From assembly GCA_002840785.1 (NCBI GenBank), contig PHCH01000023.1, forward strand, positions 1-57,986: a stretch of 57,986 nucleotides of DNA. Direction: 5' to 3'. The stretch is from Betaproteobacteria bacterium HGW-Betaproteobacteria-4. Its GTDB lineage: Bacteria > Pseudomonadota > Gammaproteobacteria > Burkholderiales > Rhodocyclaceae. Below the pieces are notes generated by a model. The model saw only the letters and a program-made list of their open reading frames with translations, made no database searches and had not been told where the DNA came from. Positions 48,982 through 56,207 of this stretch are shown in pieces; position 1 is the first letter of the stretch; each line of letters opens with the position of its first letter. Both the position numbers and the translations under genes were made by a program.

Positions 48982-49457
48982 CTGACACTGATCGCGGTGA
49001 CCGGGCAGGGCGCGACGCAGGCGCCGCAACCGGTGCACGTTTCAAGGTCGATTTCGGGTAGCGGGTTGCCACCCTGTCGTGGCGCAAAACGGATGGCGCG
49101 GACATCACAGAAATCGCCGCAGACGCGGCATTCGACGCCGTGCTGCGGCAGGCAGCTGGCACCGATGGCGGCCCGGTAGGGCCAGGCGGCTTGCTCCGGA
49201 TCGTTACGAACCAGCGCTTTGGGTTGGCAACTAGCCAGACAGTCGGCGCAGAAAGTGCATTCGCCGGCGCTGAAATCGACGGTCGGGTAGCCGCCGTCGC
49301 CGCTGACCAGAATGTGCGTCGGGCAGGCTTTGAGGCAGTCGTTGCAGCGCGTGCAATGGTCGACGAATGCTGGCTCGGGGAGTGCCCAGGGCGGGCGAAT
49401 TTCGGCCTTGGGGCGAGGTCGACCGCGGAAGAAAGCGCGGCGGGACAGGTCGACCAT
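48978..49457 (-). CDS. napF: NapF-like polyferredoxin
   Basis: A 159-residue cytoplasmic iron-sulfur protein. Cluster motifs are CTRCNDCLKACP (about residue 35), CTFCADCLASCQP (about 67), a CRVCGDFCD group (about 115) and CTGCGACVAPCP (about 141). The start MVDLSRRAFFRG is typical of NapF, which helps mature or feed electrons to the periplasmic nitrate reductase NapA. No napA or other nap genes are in the window; the neighbour is ccmI, 10 nt upstream, and cytochrome c maturation is also needed for Nap. Confidence 0.88.
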   Translation of the reverse strand: MVDLSRRAFFRGRPRPKAEIRPPWALPEPAFVDHCTRCNDCLKACPTHILVSGDGGYPTVDFSAGECTFCADCLASCQPKALVRNDPEQAAWPYRAAIGASCLPQHGVECRVCGDFCDVRAIRFAPRQGGNPLPEIDLETCTGCGACVAPCPVTAISVS

Positions 49458-49467
49458 GATTTTCCGG

Positions 49468-50310
49468 CTACTTGGCGGCTCTCATTTTGGCCAGGCCGCT
49501 TTGCAGCATCTGGTCGATTTCCGAACCCGGCTCGACCTGCGGCAGCAGGGCTTCCCAGTAGGCGATGCCCTTTTTGTTCTGACCCGCCTCCATGGCCGCG
49601 GCGCCGGCCAGGAACAGGCTGTGGCCGTGATTGGGATTGATCTTGAGGGCCTGCTCGATGAGCTGGATGGCCTTGCCGGTGATGCCCTTGCCGTTGGCCA
49701 TGGCGATCGTTTCGGCGTAGCTGGCCAGCTGGTCGGGATCGTCGCCGATGCCCTTCTCGGCATGGCTGTAGGCGTCGACAGCTTCGGCGTAGCGGCCCAT
49801 CGATTTGTACGAGCGGGCGAGCATGAGCCAGCCCGGGATGTTGTCGGGGTCGGCCTTGAGTTTTTCGGCCAGGCTGGCAACCATCTCGTTGATCTTTTCC
49901 GGGGTCATCTCCTGCGGCGCGGCGGTTTGTACCGGGTCGAGCGCGGTCGGATTGCCGAGGATGCCGTAGCCGAGCAGGCCGAAAATGGGCAGCAGGACGA
50001 GGATGGCGATGGCCATCTTGCGGCTCGGGCCGTGCGTGGCCTGGGCGGCCAGCGCGGCGTCGGCCGGCTCGACTTCTTCGAGCAGGCGGCGCTGCAGCTC
50101 GTGCCTGGCTTGTTCGAAATCGGCTTCGGCCAGCGAGCCGTCCGATTTTTCACGGACCAGTTCGGCCAGCTGGTCGCGGAAGATGGCGACGTTGGCTTCC
50201 TTGCGGTCGGCCTGGCTTTTCGGGGCGCGCAGGCCGAGCCAGAGCGGGGGCAGGATGAAGGCGGATACGACCACGATCAGGAGGACGGCAAAAACGGAAA
50301 ACAGGTTCAT
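49468..50310 (-). CDS. ccmI: CcmI, cytochrome c maturation TPR protein
   Basis: A 280-residue apocytochrome chaperone of the heme ligation complex. TM1 is at about 4-24, a cytoplasmic coiled part follows, and TM2 at about 95-114. The periplasmic TPR region is at about 130-270 (PGWLMLARSYKSMGRYAEAV, then ALKINPNHGHSLFLAGAAAM). It binds the C-terminus of apocytochromes. Last gene of the ccm operon, overlapping ccmH by 4 nt. Confidence 0.9.
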   Translation of the reverse strand: MNLFSVFAVLLIVVVSAFILPPLWLGLRAPKSQADRKEANVAIFRDQLAELVREKSDGSLAEADFEQARHELQRRLLEEVEPADAALAAQATHGPSRKMAIAILVLLPIFGLLGYGILGNPTALDPVQTAAPQEMTPEKINEMVASLAEKLKADPDNIPGWLMLARSYKSMGRYAEAVDAYSHAEKGIGDDPDQLASYAETIAMANGKGITGKAIQLIEQALKINPNHGHSLFLAGAAAMEAGQNKKGIAYWEALLPQVEPGSEIDQMLQSGLAKMRAAK

Positions 50311-50795
50311 TTCGGTTCGATTTCCTTGAGCAGCGCATCGGCGCGGCTGGTCTCGTCAGCCGACAGCGGCTGGTCCTCGGCGATGACGCGGGTGGCGCGC
50401 CGGCGCAAGTAGCGCAGCAGGATGAAGAGGCCGAGCAGCATGAGGGCGACCGGGCCGCCCCAGAGGAGCAGCGTGATGGCCTTGAGCGGCGGGCGATAGA
50501 GGACAAAATCGCCGTAGCGGACGACCATGAAATCGACGATTTCCTGGTCGGTCTTGCCATCCTTGATCATGGTCCGGACTTCGCGGCGCAGGTCCTGGGC
50601 CAGCTCGGCATTGGAGTCGGCGATGGTCTGGTTCTGGCAGACCAGGCAGCGCAGTTCTTCGGAAAGCTTTTGCAGGCGCTTTTCGGCCACCGGGTCGGCG
50701 GCCGTGGCGGCTTCGGTGGCGGCATCGGCGAATGCTACGGTCGACCCGAAAAAAGAGCCAAAAATGAAAAGGGCAATCAGGATGCGGCGCTTCAT
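50307..50795 (-). CDS. ccmH: CcmH, cytochrome c maturation thiol-disulfide protein
   Basis: A 162-residue protein with a signal peptide cleaved near AFADA (about residue 23), the reducing motif LRCLVCQ (Cys50, Cys53) and a transmembrane helix at about residues 108-128. It reduces the apocytochrome CxxCH thiols. I start at ATG 50795. The signal peptide FIFGSFFGSTVAFA is encoded almost wholly by an antisense copy of the dispersed element, a striking use of the repeat. Confidence 0.92.
   Translation of the reverse strand: MKRRILIALFIFGSFFGSTVAFADAATEAATAADPVAEKRLQKLSEELRCLVCQNQTIADSNAELAQDLRREVRTMIKDGKTDQEIVDFMVVRYGDFVLYRPPLKAITLLLWGGPVALMLLGLFILLRYLRRRATRVIAEDQPLSADETSRADALLKEIEPK
50733..50769 (+). 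repeat. Dispersed element copy 11 (in ccmH, antisense)
   Basis: Core TGCTACGGTCGACC, then CGAAAAAAGAG and CCAAAAATGAAA. It lies antisense over the signal-peptide codons of ccmH. Confidence 0.88.
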
Positions 50796-51376
50796 TTGTT
50801 CAGCTCGGCAAGCAGCGGCATGATCTTCTGGGCCAGGACATCGGGCGAAATCGGCCCGGTGTGCTTCATGCGGATAATGCCGGCCTTGTCGATGACGTAG
50901 GTTTCCGGGACGCCATAGACGCCGTAGTCGATGCCGACGCGGCCGTCGATATCCATGACCGTCAGCGTGTACGGGTTGCCGTGCTGGGCCAGCCACTGCT
51001 CGGCGCGCTGGAAGGCCAGCTTCTTTTCTTCATCGGCCGGCATCTTGCTCATGTCGAAATTGCCGTCGCCGCGCACTTCCTTGTAATTGAGTCCGACCAA
51101 CGGGACGTTGGCGTTCTTCGAGAATTCGACGAGCACCGGGTGCTCGGCGCGGCACGAAACGCACCACGAGGCCCAGACGTTGAACAACCAGACCTTGCCC
51201 TGCATGTCCTTGGGGCCGAGCGTCTTGTCCGGCGTGGCCAGGATGCTCAGGTTGAAGGCCGGGGCCGGCTTGCCGACCAGAGGCGACGGGACGTCACGCG
51301 GGTTGAGGCCGAGACCGACGGCGAGCAGGGCGACGAGGGCGGCAAAGGCGCCGAGGATCCAGAAATAACGGTTCAT
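50792..51376 (-). CDS. ccmG: CcmG/DsbE, thiol-disulfide oxidoreductase
   Basis: A 194-residue membrane-anchored thioredoxin-fold protein, with an N-terminal anchor helix (about 5-24) and the active site WCVSC at Cys72 and Cys75. The GVYGVPETYVID segment is the cis-proline region. ATG 51376 overlaps ccmF by 4 nt. It passes reductant to CcmH or the apocytochrome. Confidence 0.93.
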   Translation of the reverse strand: MNRYFWILGAFAALVALLAVGLGLNPRDVPSPLVGKPAPAFNLSILATPDKTLGPKDMQGKVWLFNVWASWCVSCRAEHPVLVEFSKNANVPLVGLNYKEVRGDGNFDMSKMPADEEKKLAFQRAEQWLAQHGNPYTLTVMDIDGRVGIDYGVYGVPETYVIDKAGIIRMKHTGPISPDVLAQKIMPLLAELNK

Positions 51377-53367
51377 GCGTGTTGGCTTCCAGCCGGGGTT
51401 TGAACAGCGGACGAGGCGCGGGATTTGGCGCGGTAACGGCGGTCGAGCATGGCCAGCAGGCCGCCCAGCGCCATCAGCACGCAACCGCCCCAGATCCAGT
51501 CGACGAAGGGTTTGTAGTAGACACGGACGGCCCATTCGCCCTCCGGCCGCTCGCGGTCGATCGGCTCGCCGAGCGAGACATAGACGTCGCGCAGGATGCC
51601 GGCGTCGATGGCAGCTTCGGTCATCGGCATGCCGGACGACGCGTAGTTGCGCTTTTCCGGTTTCATTTTCAGGCGAAATTTCCCGTCGACCGTAAGATCG
51701 AAGTCGCCCTGCGCCGCCACGTAGTTCGGCCCCTGCACTTCGCGGACGCCATTGAACACGAAATGGTAGCCGGCCACATCGACGCTATCGCCGGGCGCCA
51801 TCTTGACGTCCTTTTCATCCTGGAAGCTGCTGACCATGGTCACGCCGACAACAAAAACCGCGATGCCGAAGTGGGCGACGCACATGCCGACGAAGCTGCG
51901 CGGCTGCTTGAGCGCCGCGCTCAGGAAGGACTGGCCGGCGCGCGTGTTCTGGACGCGTTCGATGAAGGCGGCCAGTGTCGTGAAAGTAACCCAGGCGGCG
52001 AGCAGGATGCCGAGTGCAGTCAGCGCCGTCCATTGGCCATAAAGCAGCGGCAAGGCGATGGCGACGACAACGGCGGCGAGCAGCGCCCAGCGCACGGCGC
52101 GGGTGATTTCCGTCAGCGAGGCGTCCTTCCAGCGGGCGAAAGGCGCGACGCCCATGAGGAAGAGCACCGGCGCCATGACCGGCACGAAGACGGCATTGAA
52201 ATACGGTGGCCCGACCGAAATCTTGCCAACGCCGAGCGCGTCGATAAGCAGCGGGTAGAGCGTGCCGAGCAGCACGGTGGCGCAGGCGACAACCAGCAGC
52301 ACGTTATTGGTGAGCAGGAAGGATTCGCGCGACACCAGGCCGAAGCGGCCGCCCAGGCCAACCTTGGGCGCCCGCCAGGCGAACAGGGCGAGCGAGGTGC
52401 CGATGACGGCAACGAGGAAGATCAGGATGAAAATGCCGCGCCGTGGATCGGTGGCGAAGGCATGGACCGAGGTCAGCACGCCGGAGCGAACGAGGAAGGT
52501 GCCGAGCAAGGACAGCGAGAACGCCGAGATCGCCAGCAGCACCGTCCAGTTCTTGAAGCTGCCGCGTTTTTCGGTAACGGCCAGCGAATGGATCAGCGCC
52601 GTGCCGACCAGCCAGGGCATGAACGAGGCGTTTTCGACTGGGTCCCAGAACCACCAGCCGCCCCAGCCCAGTTCGTAATAAGCCCACCACGAACCCATGG
52701 CGATGCCGAGGGTCAGGAAGCACCAGGCGGCCATCGTCCACGGCCGCGACCAGCGCGCCCAGGCGGCGTCCAACTGGCCGGAAAGCAGGGCCGCGATAGC
52801 GAAGGCGAAGGCGACCGAGAAACCGACGTAGCCCATGTAGAGCAGCGGCGGGTGAATGACCAGCCCGAAATCCTGCAACAGCGGATTCAGGTCGCGCCCT
52901 TCGGCCGCAGCCGGCAACAGGCGCTCGAACGGGCTGGAAGTGATCAGGATGAAGAGCAGGAAGCCGAAGGCAACCAGACCGAGGGTGCCGAGGACACGGG
53001 CCACCATCGTTTCCGGCAATTGCTTCGACAGCATGGCGACGCCAAAGGCCCACCAGGTCAGCATCAGCATCCACAGCAGCAGCGAACCCTCATGGCCGCC
53101 CCACACCGCGGCGACGCGATATTGCAGCGGCAGCAGCGAATTGGAGTGCTGGGCGACATAGACCACGGAGAAGTCGTTGGTCACGAAGGCCTGCGTCAGG
53201 CAGGCGAAGGAGAAAGTGACGAGCAGCGCCATGGCTGAAGCCGCCGGACGGGCGACGGCAACCCAGGCCATGCGGTTCTGATGGGCGCCGATCAGCGGCA
53301 GGGTGCCGAGGATCAGGGCGACCAGCGCGGCGAGGATCAGGGCGAAATGACCGAGTTCGGGAATCAT
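51373..53367 (-). CDS. ccmF: CcmF, cytochrome c heme lyase
   Basis: A 664-residue polytopic protein that ligates heme to apocytochrome c. The tryptophan-rich WWFWDPVENAS motif is at residues 238-248. A large periplasmic loop near the C-terminus follows VGVTMVSSFQDEKDVKMAPG. The sequence LTVDGKFRLKMKPE in that loop is encoded by a diverged copy of the dispersed element. Between ccmE and ccmG, in the usual order. Confidence 0.94.
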   Translation of the reverse strand: MIPELGHFALILAALVALILGTLPLIGAHQNRMAWVAVARPAASAMALLVTFSFACLTQAFVTNDFSVVYVAQHSNSLLPLQYRVAAVWGGHEGSLLLWMLMLTWWAFGVAMLSKQLPETMVARVLGTLGLVAFGFLLFILITSSPFERLLPAAAEGRDLNPLLQDFGLVIHPPLLYMGYVGFSVAFAFAIAALLSGQLDAAWARWSRPWTMAAWCFLTLGIAMGSWWAYYELGWGGWWFWDPVENASFMPWLVGTALIHSLAVTEKRGSFKNWTVLLAISAFSLSLLGTFLVRSGVLTSVHAFATDPRRGIFILIFLVAVIGTSLALFAWRAPKVGLGGRFGLVSRESFLLTNNVLLVVACATVLLGTLYPLLIDALGVGKISVGPPYFNAVFVPVMAPVLFLMGVAPFARWKDASLTEITRAVRWALLAAVVVAIALPLLYGQWTALTALGILLAAWVTFTTLAAFIERVQNTRAGQSFLSAALKQPRSFVGMCVAHFGIAVFVVGVTMVSSFQDEKDVKMAPGDSVDVAGYHFVFNGVREVQGPNYVAAQGDFDLTVDGKFRLKMKPEKRNYASSGMPMTEAAIDAGILRDVYVSLGEPIDRERPEGEWAVRVYYKPFVDWIWGGCVLMALGGLLAMLDRRYRAKSRASSAVQTPAGSQHA
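51661..51697 (-). repeat. Dispersed element copy 12 (in ccmF, diverged)
   Basis: On the minus strand TCTTACGGTCGACG, then GGAAATTTCG and GAAAATGAAA. It matches 11 of 14 core positions and keeps both A-tracts. Weakest of the set; could be chance. Confidence 0.45.
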
Positions 53368-53369
53368 GC

Positions 53370-53855
53370 TCAGTAGCTCGCTTTCGGGCTGTCGCCGGAG
53401 GATGAGGGGGAAACATGCTTGCTGGCAGCGCGTGCCTGGGCGTCGTCGACGGCCTTGGCGGCTTCCGGCGGCATGTAGTTTTCATCGTGCTTGGCCAGCA
53501 CTTCGGTGGCCATGAAGGCGCCTTCAGTGTTCAGCTTGCCCTGGGCGACGGCGCCTTTGCCTTCCTTGAAGAGGTCGGGGAGGATGCCCTTGTAATGCAC
53601 CGGGATTTCCTTTTCGGTGTCGGTGATCGCGAAGCTGATGGTCACGCCATCGGCCTGGCGCTGGATGCTGCCATCCTTGACCAGCCCGCCGATGCGGAAC
53701 AGCTTGTCCTTGGGCGCCTTGCCGGCAGCCACTTCGGTCGGCGTGATGTAGAGGGCGATGTTGCTGTTCAGGGCGTTCAGAACCAGCGCCGCGATGATGC
53801 CGATGATGGCGAGCGCGCCGCCGATCAGGGCGAGTTTCTTGTGACGGGATTTCAT
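53370..53855 (-). CDS. ccmE: CcmE, periplasmic heme chaperone
   Basis: A 161-residue OB-fold protein with an N-terminal anchor helix (about 8-28). The covalent heme site is His123 in [12 protein letters not shown], with Tyr127 beside it. The C-terminal tail is flexible and A/S-rich. It takes heme from CcmABCD and gives it to CcmF. Confidence 0.94.
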   Translation of the reverse strand: MKSRHKKLALIGGALAIIGIIAALVLNALNSNIALYITPTEVAAGKAPKDKLFRIGGLVKDGSIQRQADGVTISFAITDTEKEIPVHYKGILPDLFKEGKGAVAQGKLNTEGAFMATEVLAKHDENYMPPEAAKAVDDAQARAASKHVSPSSSGDSPKASY

Positions 53856-54040
53856 TCTGCGGTGTTCCTTGTTTCGGCGCGCAACTGGCGCTTGAGGCGA
53901 GCGATGGTGGTCTTTCGATTGCGGGCGACGACGATCGGTTCAATGGCCATGATCAAAACCGTGGCGCCGAACGAGCCCCAGACGTAAAAGCCGTAGCCGC
54001 CCATGGCGATGAAGTCGGAAAAACTGTTCCAGTGGATCAT
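53852..54040 (-). CDS. ccmD: CcmD, small heme exporter subunit
   Basis: A 62-residue single-helix protein ([24 protein letters not shown], split by the helix at about 15-36) with a basic cytoplasmic tail. It releases holo-CcmE from CcmABC. It overlaps both ccmC and ccmE by 4 nt. Confidence 0.9.
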   Translation of the reverse strand: MIHWNSFSDFIAMGGYGFYVWGSFGATVLIMAIEPIVVARNRKTTIARLKRQLRAETRNTAE

Positions 54041-54792
54041 TTTTCGTCTCCTGCCTTGCCCAGTAATTCAGCCTTGACCCAGTCGGTGTGCCGCTCGCGT
54101 TCGAGCATGATGGTCCGCACCCGCATCAGCGCGATGGCAATCGAATACATCCAGAAGCACATGGCCATGAGCAGCATGCCCCACAGCATGGTGGTGGCCA
54201 TCGACGACTTGGCGAGATTGACGCTGGAACCCTGGTGCAGGGTGTTCCACCATTTGACCGAGAAATAGATGATCGGGATGTTGACGACGCCGACCAGCAG
54301 CAACAGGCCACCGGCCTTGTCGGCCCGGCGCGCATCGTCGATGGCGGCAGTCAGCGCCATGTAGCCGATGTAGAGGAAAAGCAGGATCAGTTCGGAAGTC
54401 AGGCGGGCATCCCAGACCCACCAGGCACCCCACATCGGTTTGCCCCACAGGGCGCCGGTGAGCAGCGAGAGGAAAGCCATGAGTGCGCCGGTCGGCGCCA
54501 GGGCCTGCGCCATCATGCCCGACAGCCGGGTGTTGAAGGCCAGCCCAATGGCCGCCCAGCCGGCCATGACGAGATAGATGAACATCGACATCCAGGAAGC
54601 CGGGACGTGGATGAAGATGATCCGGTAACCCTCGCCCTGCTGAAAGTCGGTCGGCGCGACGAGCATGCCGAGCCACAGCCCGGCGAGGCCGAAAACGATC
54701 GAGACAGCGACGAAGTAGGGAATCAGCGCGCCGGCGAACGGATAAAACGTGGCCGGCGACGCGAAGCGGTAGAGATTGAAGCGATCTTTCAT
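54037..54792 (-). CDS. ccmC: CcmC, heme handling permease
   Basis: A 251-residue protein with six helices and the tryptophan-rich periplasmic motif WGAWWVWDARLTSE at about residues 121-134. It presents heme to CcmE. I start at ATG 54792 (MKDRFNLYRF), overlapping ccmB by 4 nt. The longer frame runs antisense-like through ccmB. Confidence 0.93.
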   Translation of the reverse strand: MKDRFNLYRFASPATFYPFAGALIPYFVAVSIVFGLAGLWLGMLVAPTDFQQGEGYRIIFIHVPASWMSMFIYLVMAGWAAIGLAFNTRLSGMMAQALAPTGALMAFLSLLTGALWGKPMWGAWWVWDARLTSELILLFLYIGYMALTAAIDDARRADKAGGLLLLVGVVNIPIIYFSVKWWNTLHQGSSVNLAKSSMATTMLWGMLLMAMCFWMYSIAIALMRVRTIMLERERHTDWVKAELLGKAGDEK

Positions 54793-55457
54793 TCGAGGGC
54801 GATCTTCAAGGCAGCGGCCGATGCCCAGGGGGCAAAGCCAAGTGAGGCAAAGGTAAGTGCAGCGAGCAATGACAAGTGACCTTCTCCCCCGAGCCCGGAC
54901 ACCGTCGCATCTACTGCGCCAGCGCCGAATATTAGCACCGGGATGTAGAGCGGCAGAACAAGCAATGACAACAGCACGCCGCCGCCGCGCAAACCCATGG
55001 TCAGCGCCGCGCCGATGGCGCCGATGCCGGACAGCGCCGGGGTGCCGATCAGGATGGCGAAGGTCAGCACGATCAGGGCGTCGGTGGATAGATCGAACTG
55101 GATGCCGAGGACCGGGGCGATCAGGGCCAGCGGCAGACCGGAAACCAGCCAGTGAGCAATCACTTTTCCGGTAACGACCAGCCCGAGCGGGTGTGGTGCA
55201 AGGGCGAGTTGTTCGAGCGTGCCGTCGCGATGATCGTCGGCAAACATTCGCGGTAGAGACAGCATGGTGGCGAGCAAGGCGGCGACCCACAGGACGCCGG
55301 GCGCCAACTTGCGTAAAAGCTCAGGCTCCGGTCCGATGCCGAGCGGGAAGAGGCTGACGACGATGATGAAGAAAAACAGCGCCGACACGATGTCGGCCTG
55401 GCGGCGCATGGCCAGCTTGAGGTCGCGGCCGATGACCGCAGCAATGATCCGGAACAT
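54789..55457 (-). CDS. ccmB: CcmB, heme exporter permease
   Basis: A 222-residue permease with six helices. MFRIIAAVIGRDLKLAMRRQ forms the N-terminal amphipathic part, and the ADDHRDGTLEQLALAP loop contacts CcmA. Overlaps ccmA at 55457 by 1 nt and ccmC by 4 nt. Confidence 0.93.
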   Translation of the reverse strand: MFRIIAAVIGRDLKLAMRRQADIVSALFFFIIVVSLFPLGIGPEPELLRKLAPGVLWVAALLATMLSLPRMFADDHRDGTLEQLALAPHPLGLVVTGKVIAHWLVSGLPLALIAPVLGIQFDLSTDALIVLTFAILIGTPALSGIGAIGAALTMGLRGGGVLLSLLVLPLYIPVLIFGAGAVDATVSGLGGEGHLSLLAALTFASLGFAPWASAAALKIALE

Positions 55458-56065
55458 CAGGAAAGCCGCAGCTCGCGCACGGTACCGGCCGGGATGTCGA
55501 CCAGCTGGTGCGTTGTCATGACGGCCAGACCGCCGCGTTGCAGGTGGCCGGAAATGATGCCGGCCAGCCAGTCGACCGCAGCAATATCGAGGGCGACGAA
55601 AGGTTCATCGAGGATCCACAGCGGCCGCTTTTCCTTGACCAGGCGAGCCAGCGCGACCCGGCGCTTCTGGCCCTGCGAGAGGTATTTGCAGGCCAGATCC
55701 TCGCGCCCGGCCAGGCCGACCTGTTCGAGTGCATCCAGCGCGTCATCTTCGGACAAGGCTTCGTCGGCCAGATGGGCTGAGGCGAGGAGATTTTCCAGCG
55801 GGGTCAATTCTTCCTTGATGGCGTTCAGGTGACCGAGATAGCACAGGTCGGCGCGGAATTCGTCGGACTTGATCGACTCGCCCTTCCAGCGGATTTCGCC
55901 GGTTTCCGGCGGCAACAGGCCGATCAGCATGCGCAGCAGACTGGTCTTGCCGGAACCGTTCTTGCCCTGCAGGTAAAGCAGCTCTCCAGCCTCCAGCTTG
56001 AAGCCGAGGCCTGCGAACAGGCGGCGCTCGCCGCGCACGCATTCCAGATTGTCAGCTTCAAGCAT
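55457..56065 (-). CDS. ccmA: CcmA, heme exporter ATPase
   Basis: A 202-residue ATPase with Walker A GKNGSGKT at residues 34-41, signature LSQGQKRRV and Walker B LWILDEPFVALD. First gene of ccmABCDEFGHI. The promoter must lie in the 140-nt gap that follows the GGDEF-EAL gene. Confidence 0.93.
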   Translation of the reverse strand: MLEADNLECVRGERRLFAGLGFKLEAGELLYLQGKNGSGKTSLLRMLIGLLPPETGEIRWKGESIKSDEFRADLCYLGHLNAIKEELTPLENLLASAHLADEALSEDDALDALEQVGLAGREDLACKYLSQGQKRRVALARLVKEKRPLWILDEPFVALDIAAVDWLAGIISGHLQRGGLAVMTTHQLVDIPAGTVRELRLS

Positions 56066-56149
56066 TAGGGGGAAAACCGAAAGAAATCAGGCACAAATTA
56101 TGGACGCGCAAGTTTAACGGCAGATTAACGGGAATCAAATAAACGCCAA

Positions 56150-56185
56150 CAAGAAAAACGGGGGCGCCAGCGTTGCTCGACGCCG
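56150..56185 (-). terminator. Possible terminator after the GGDEF-EAL gene
   Basis: On the minus strand, CGGCGT and ACGCTG pair around CGAGCA (56168-56185), followed by GTTTTTC within 10 nt. The stem is short and includes one G-T pair, so this is tentative. The rest of the 56066-56207 gap shows no gene. Confidence 0.35.
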
Positions 56186-56207
56186 TGCGGGGGCTCCGTT
56201 CGCCGGC

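Noticed and set aside
51379-53238. 619-codon open frame antisense to ccmF
   Set aside because: Low-complexity H/Q/R/E-rich shadow of ccmF with no recognisable domain.
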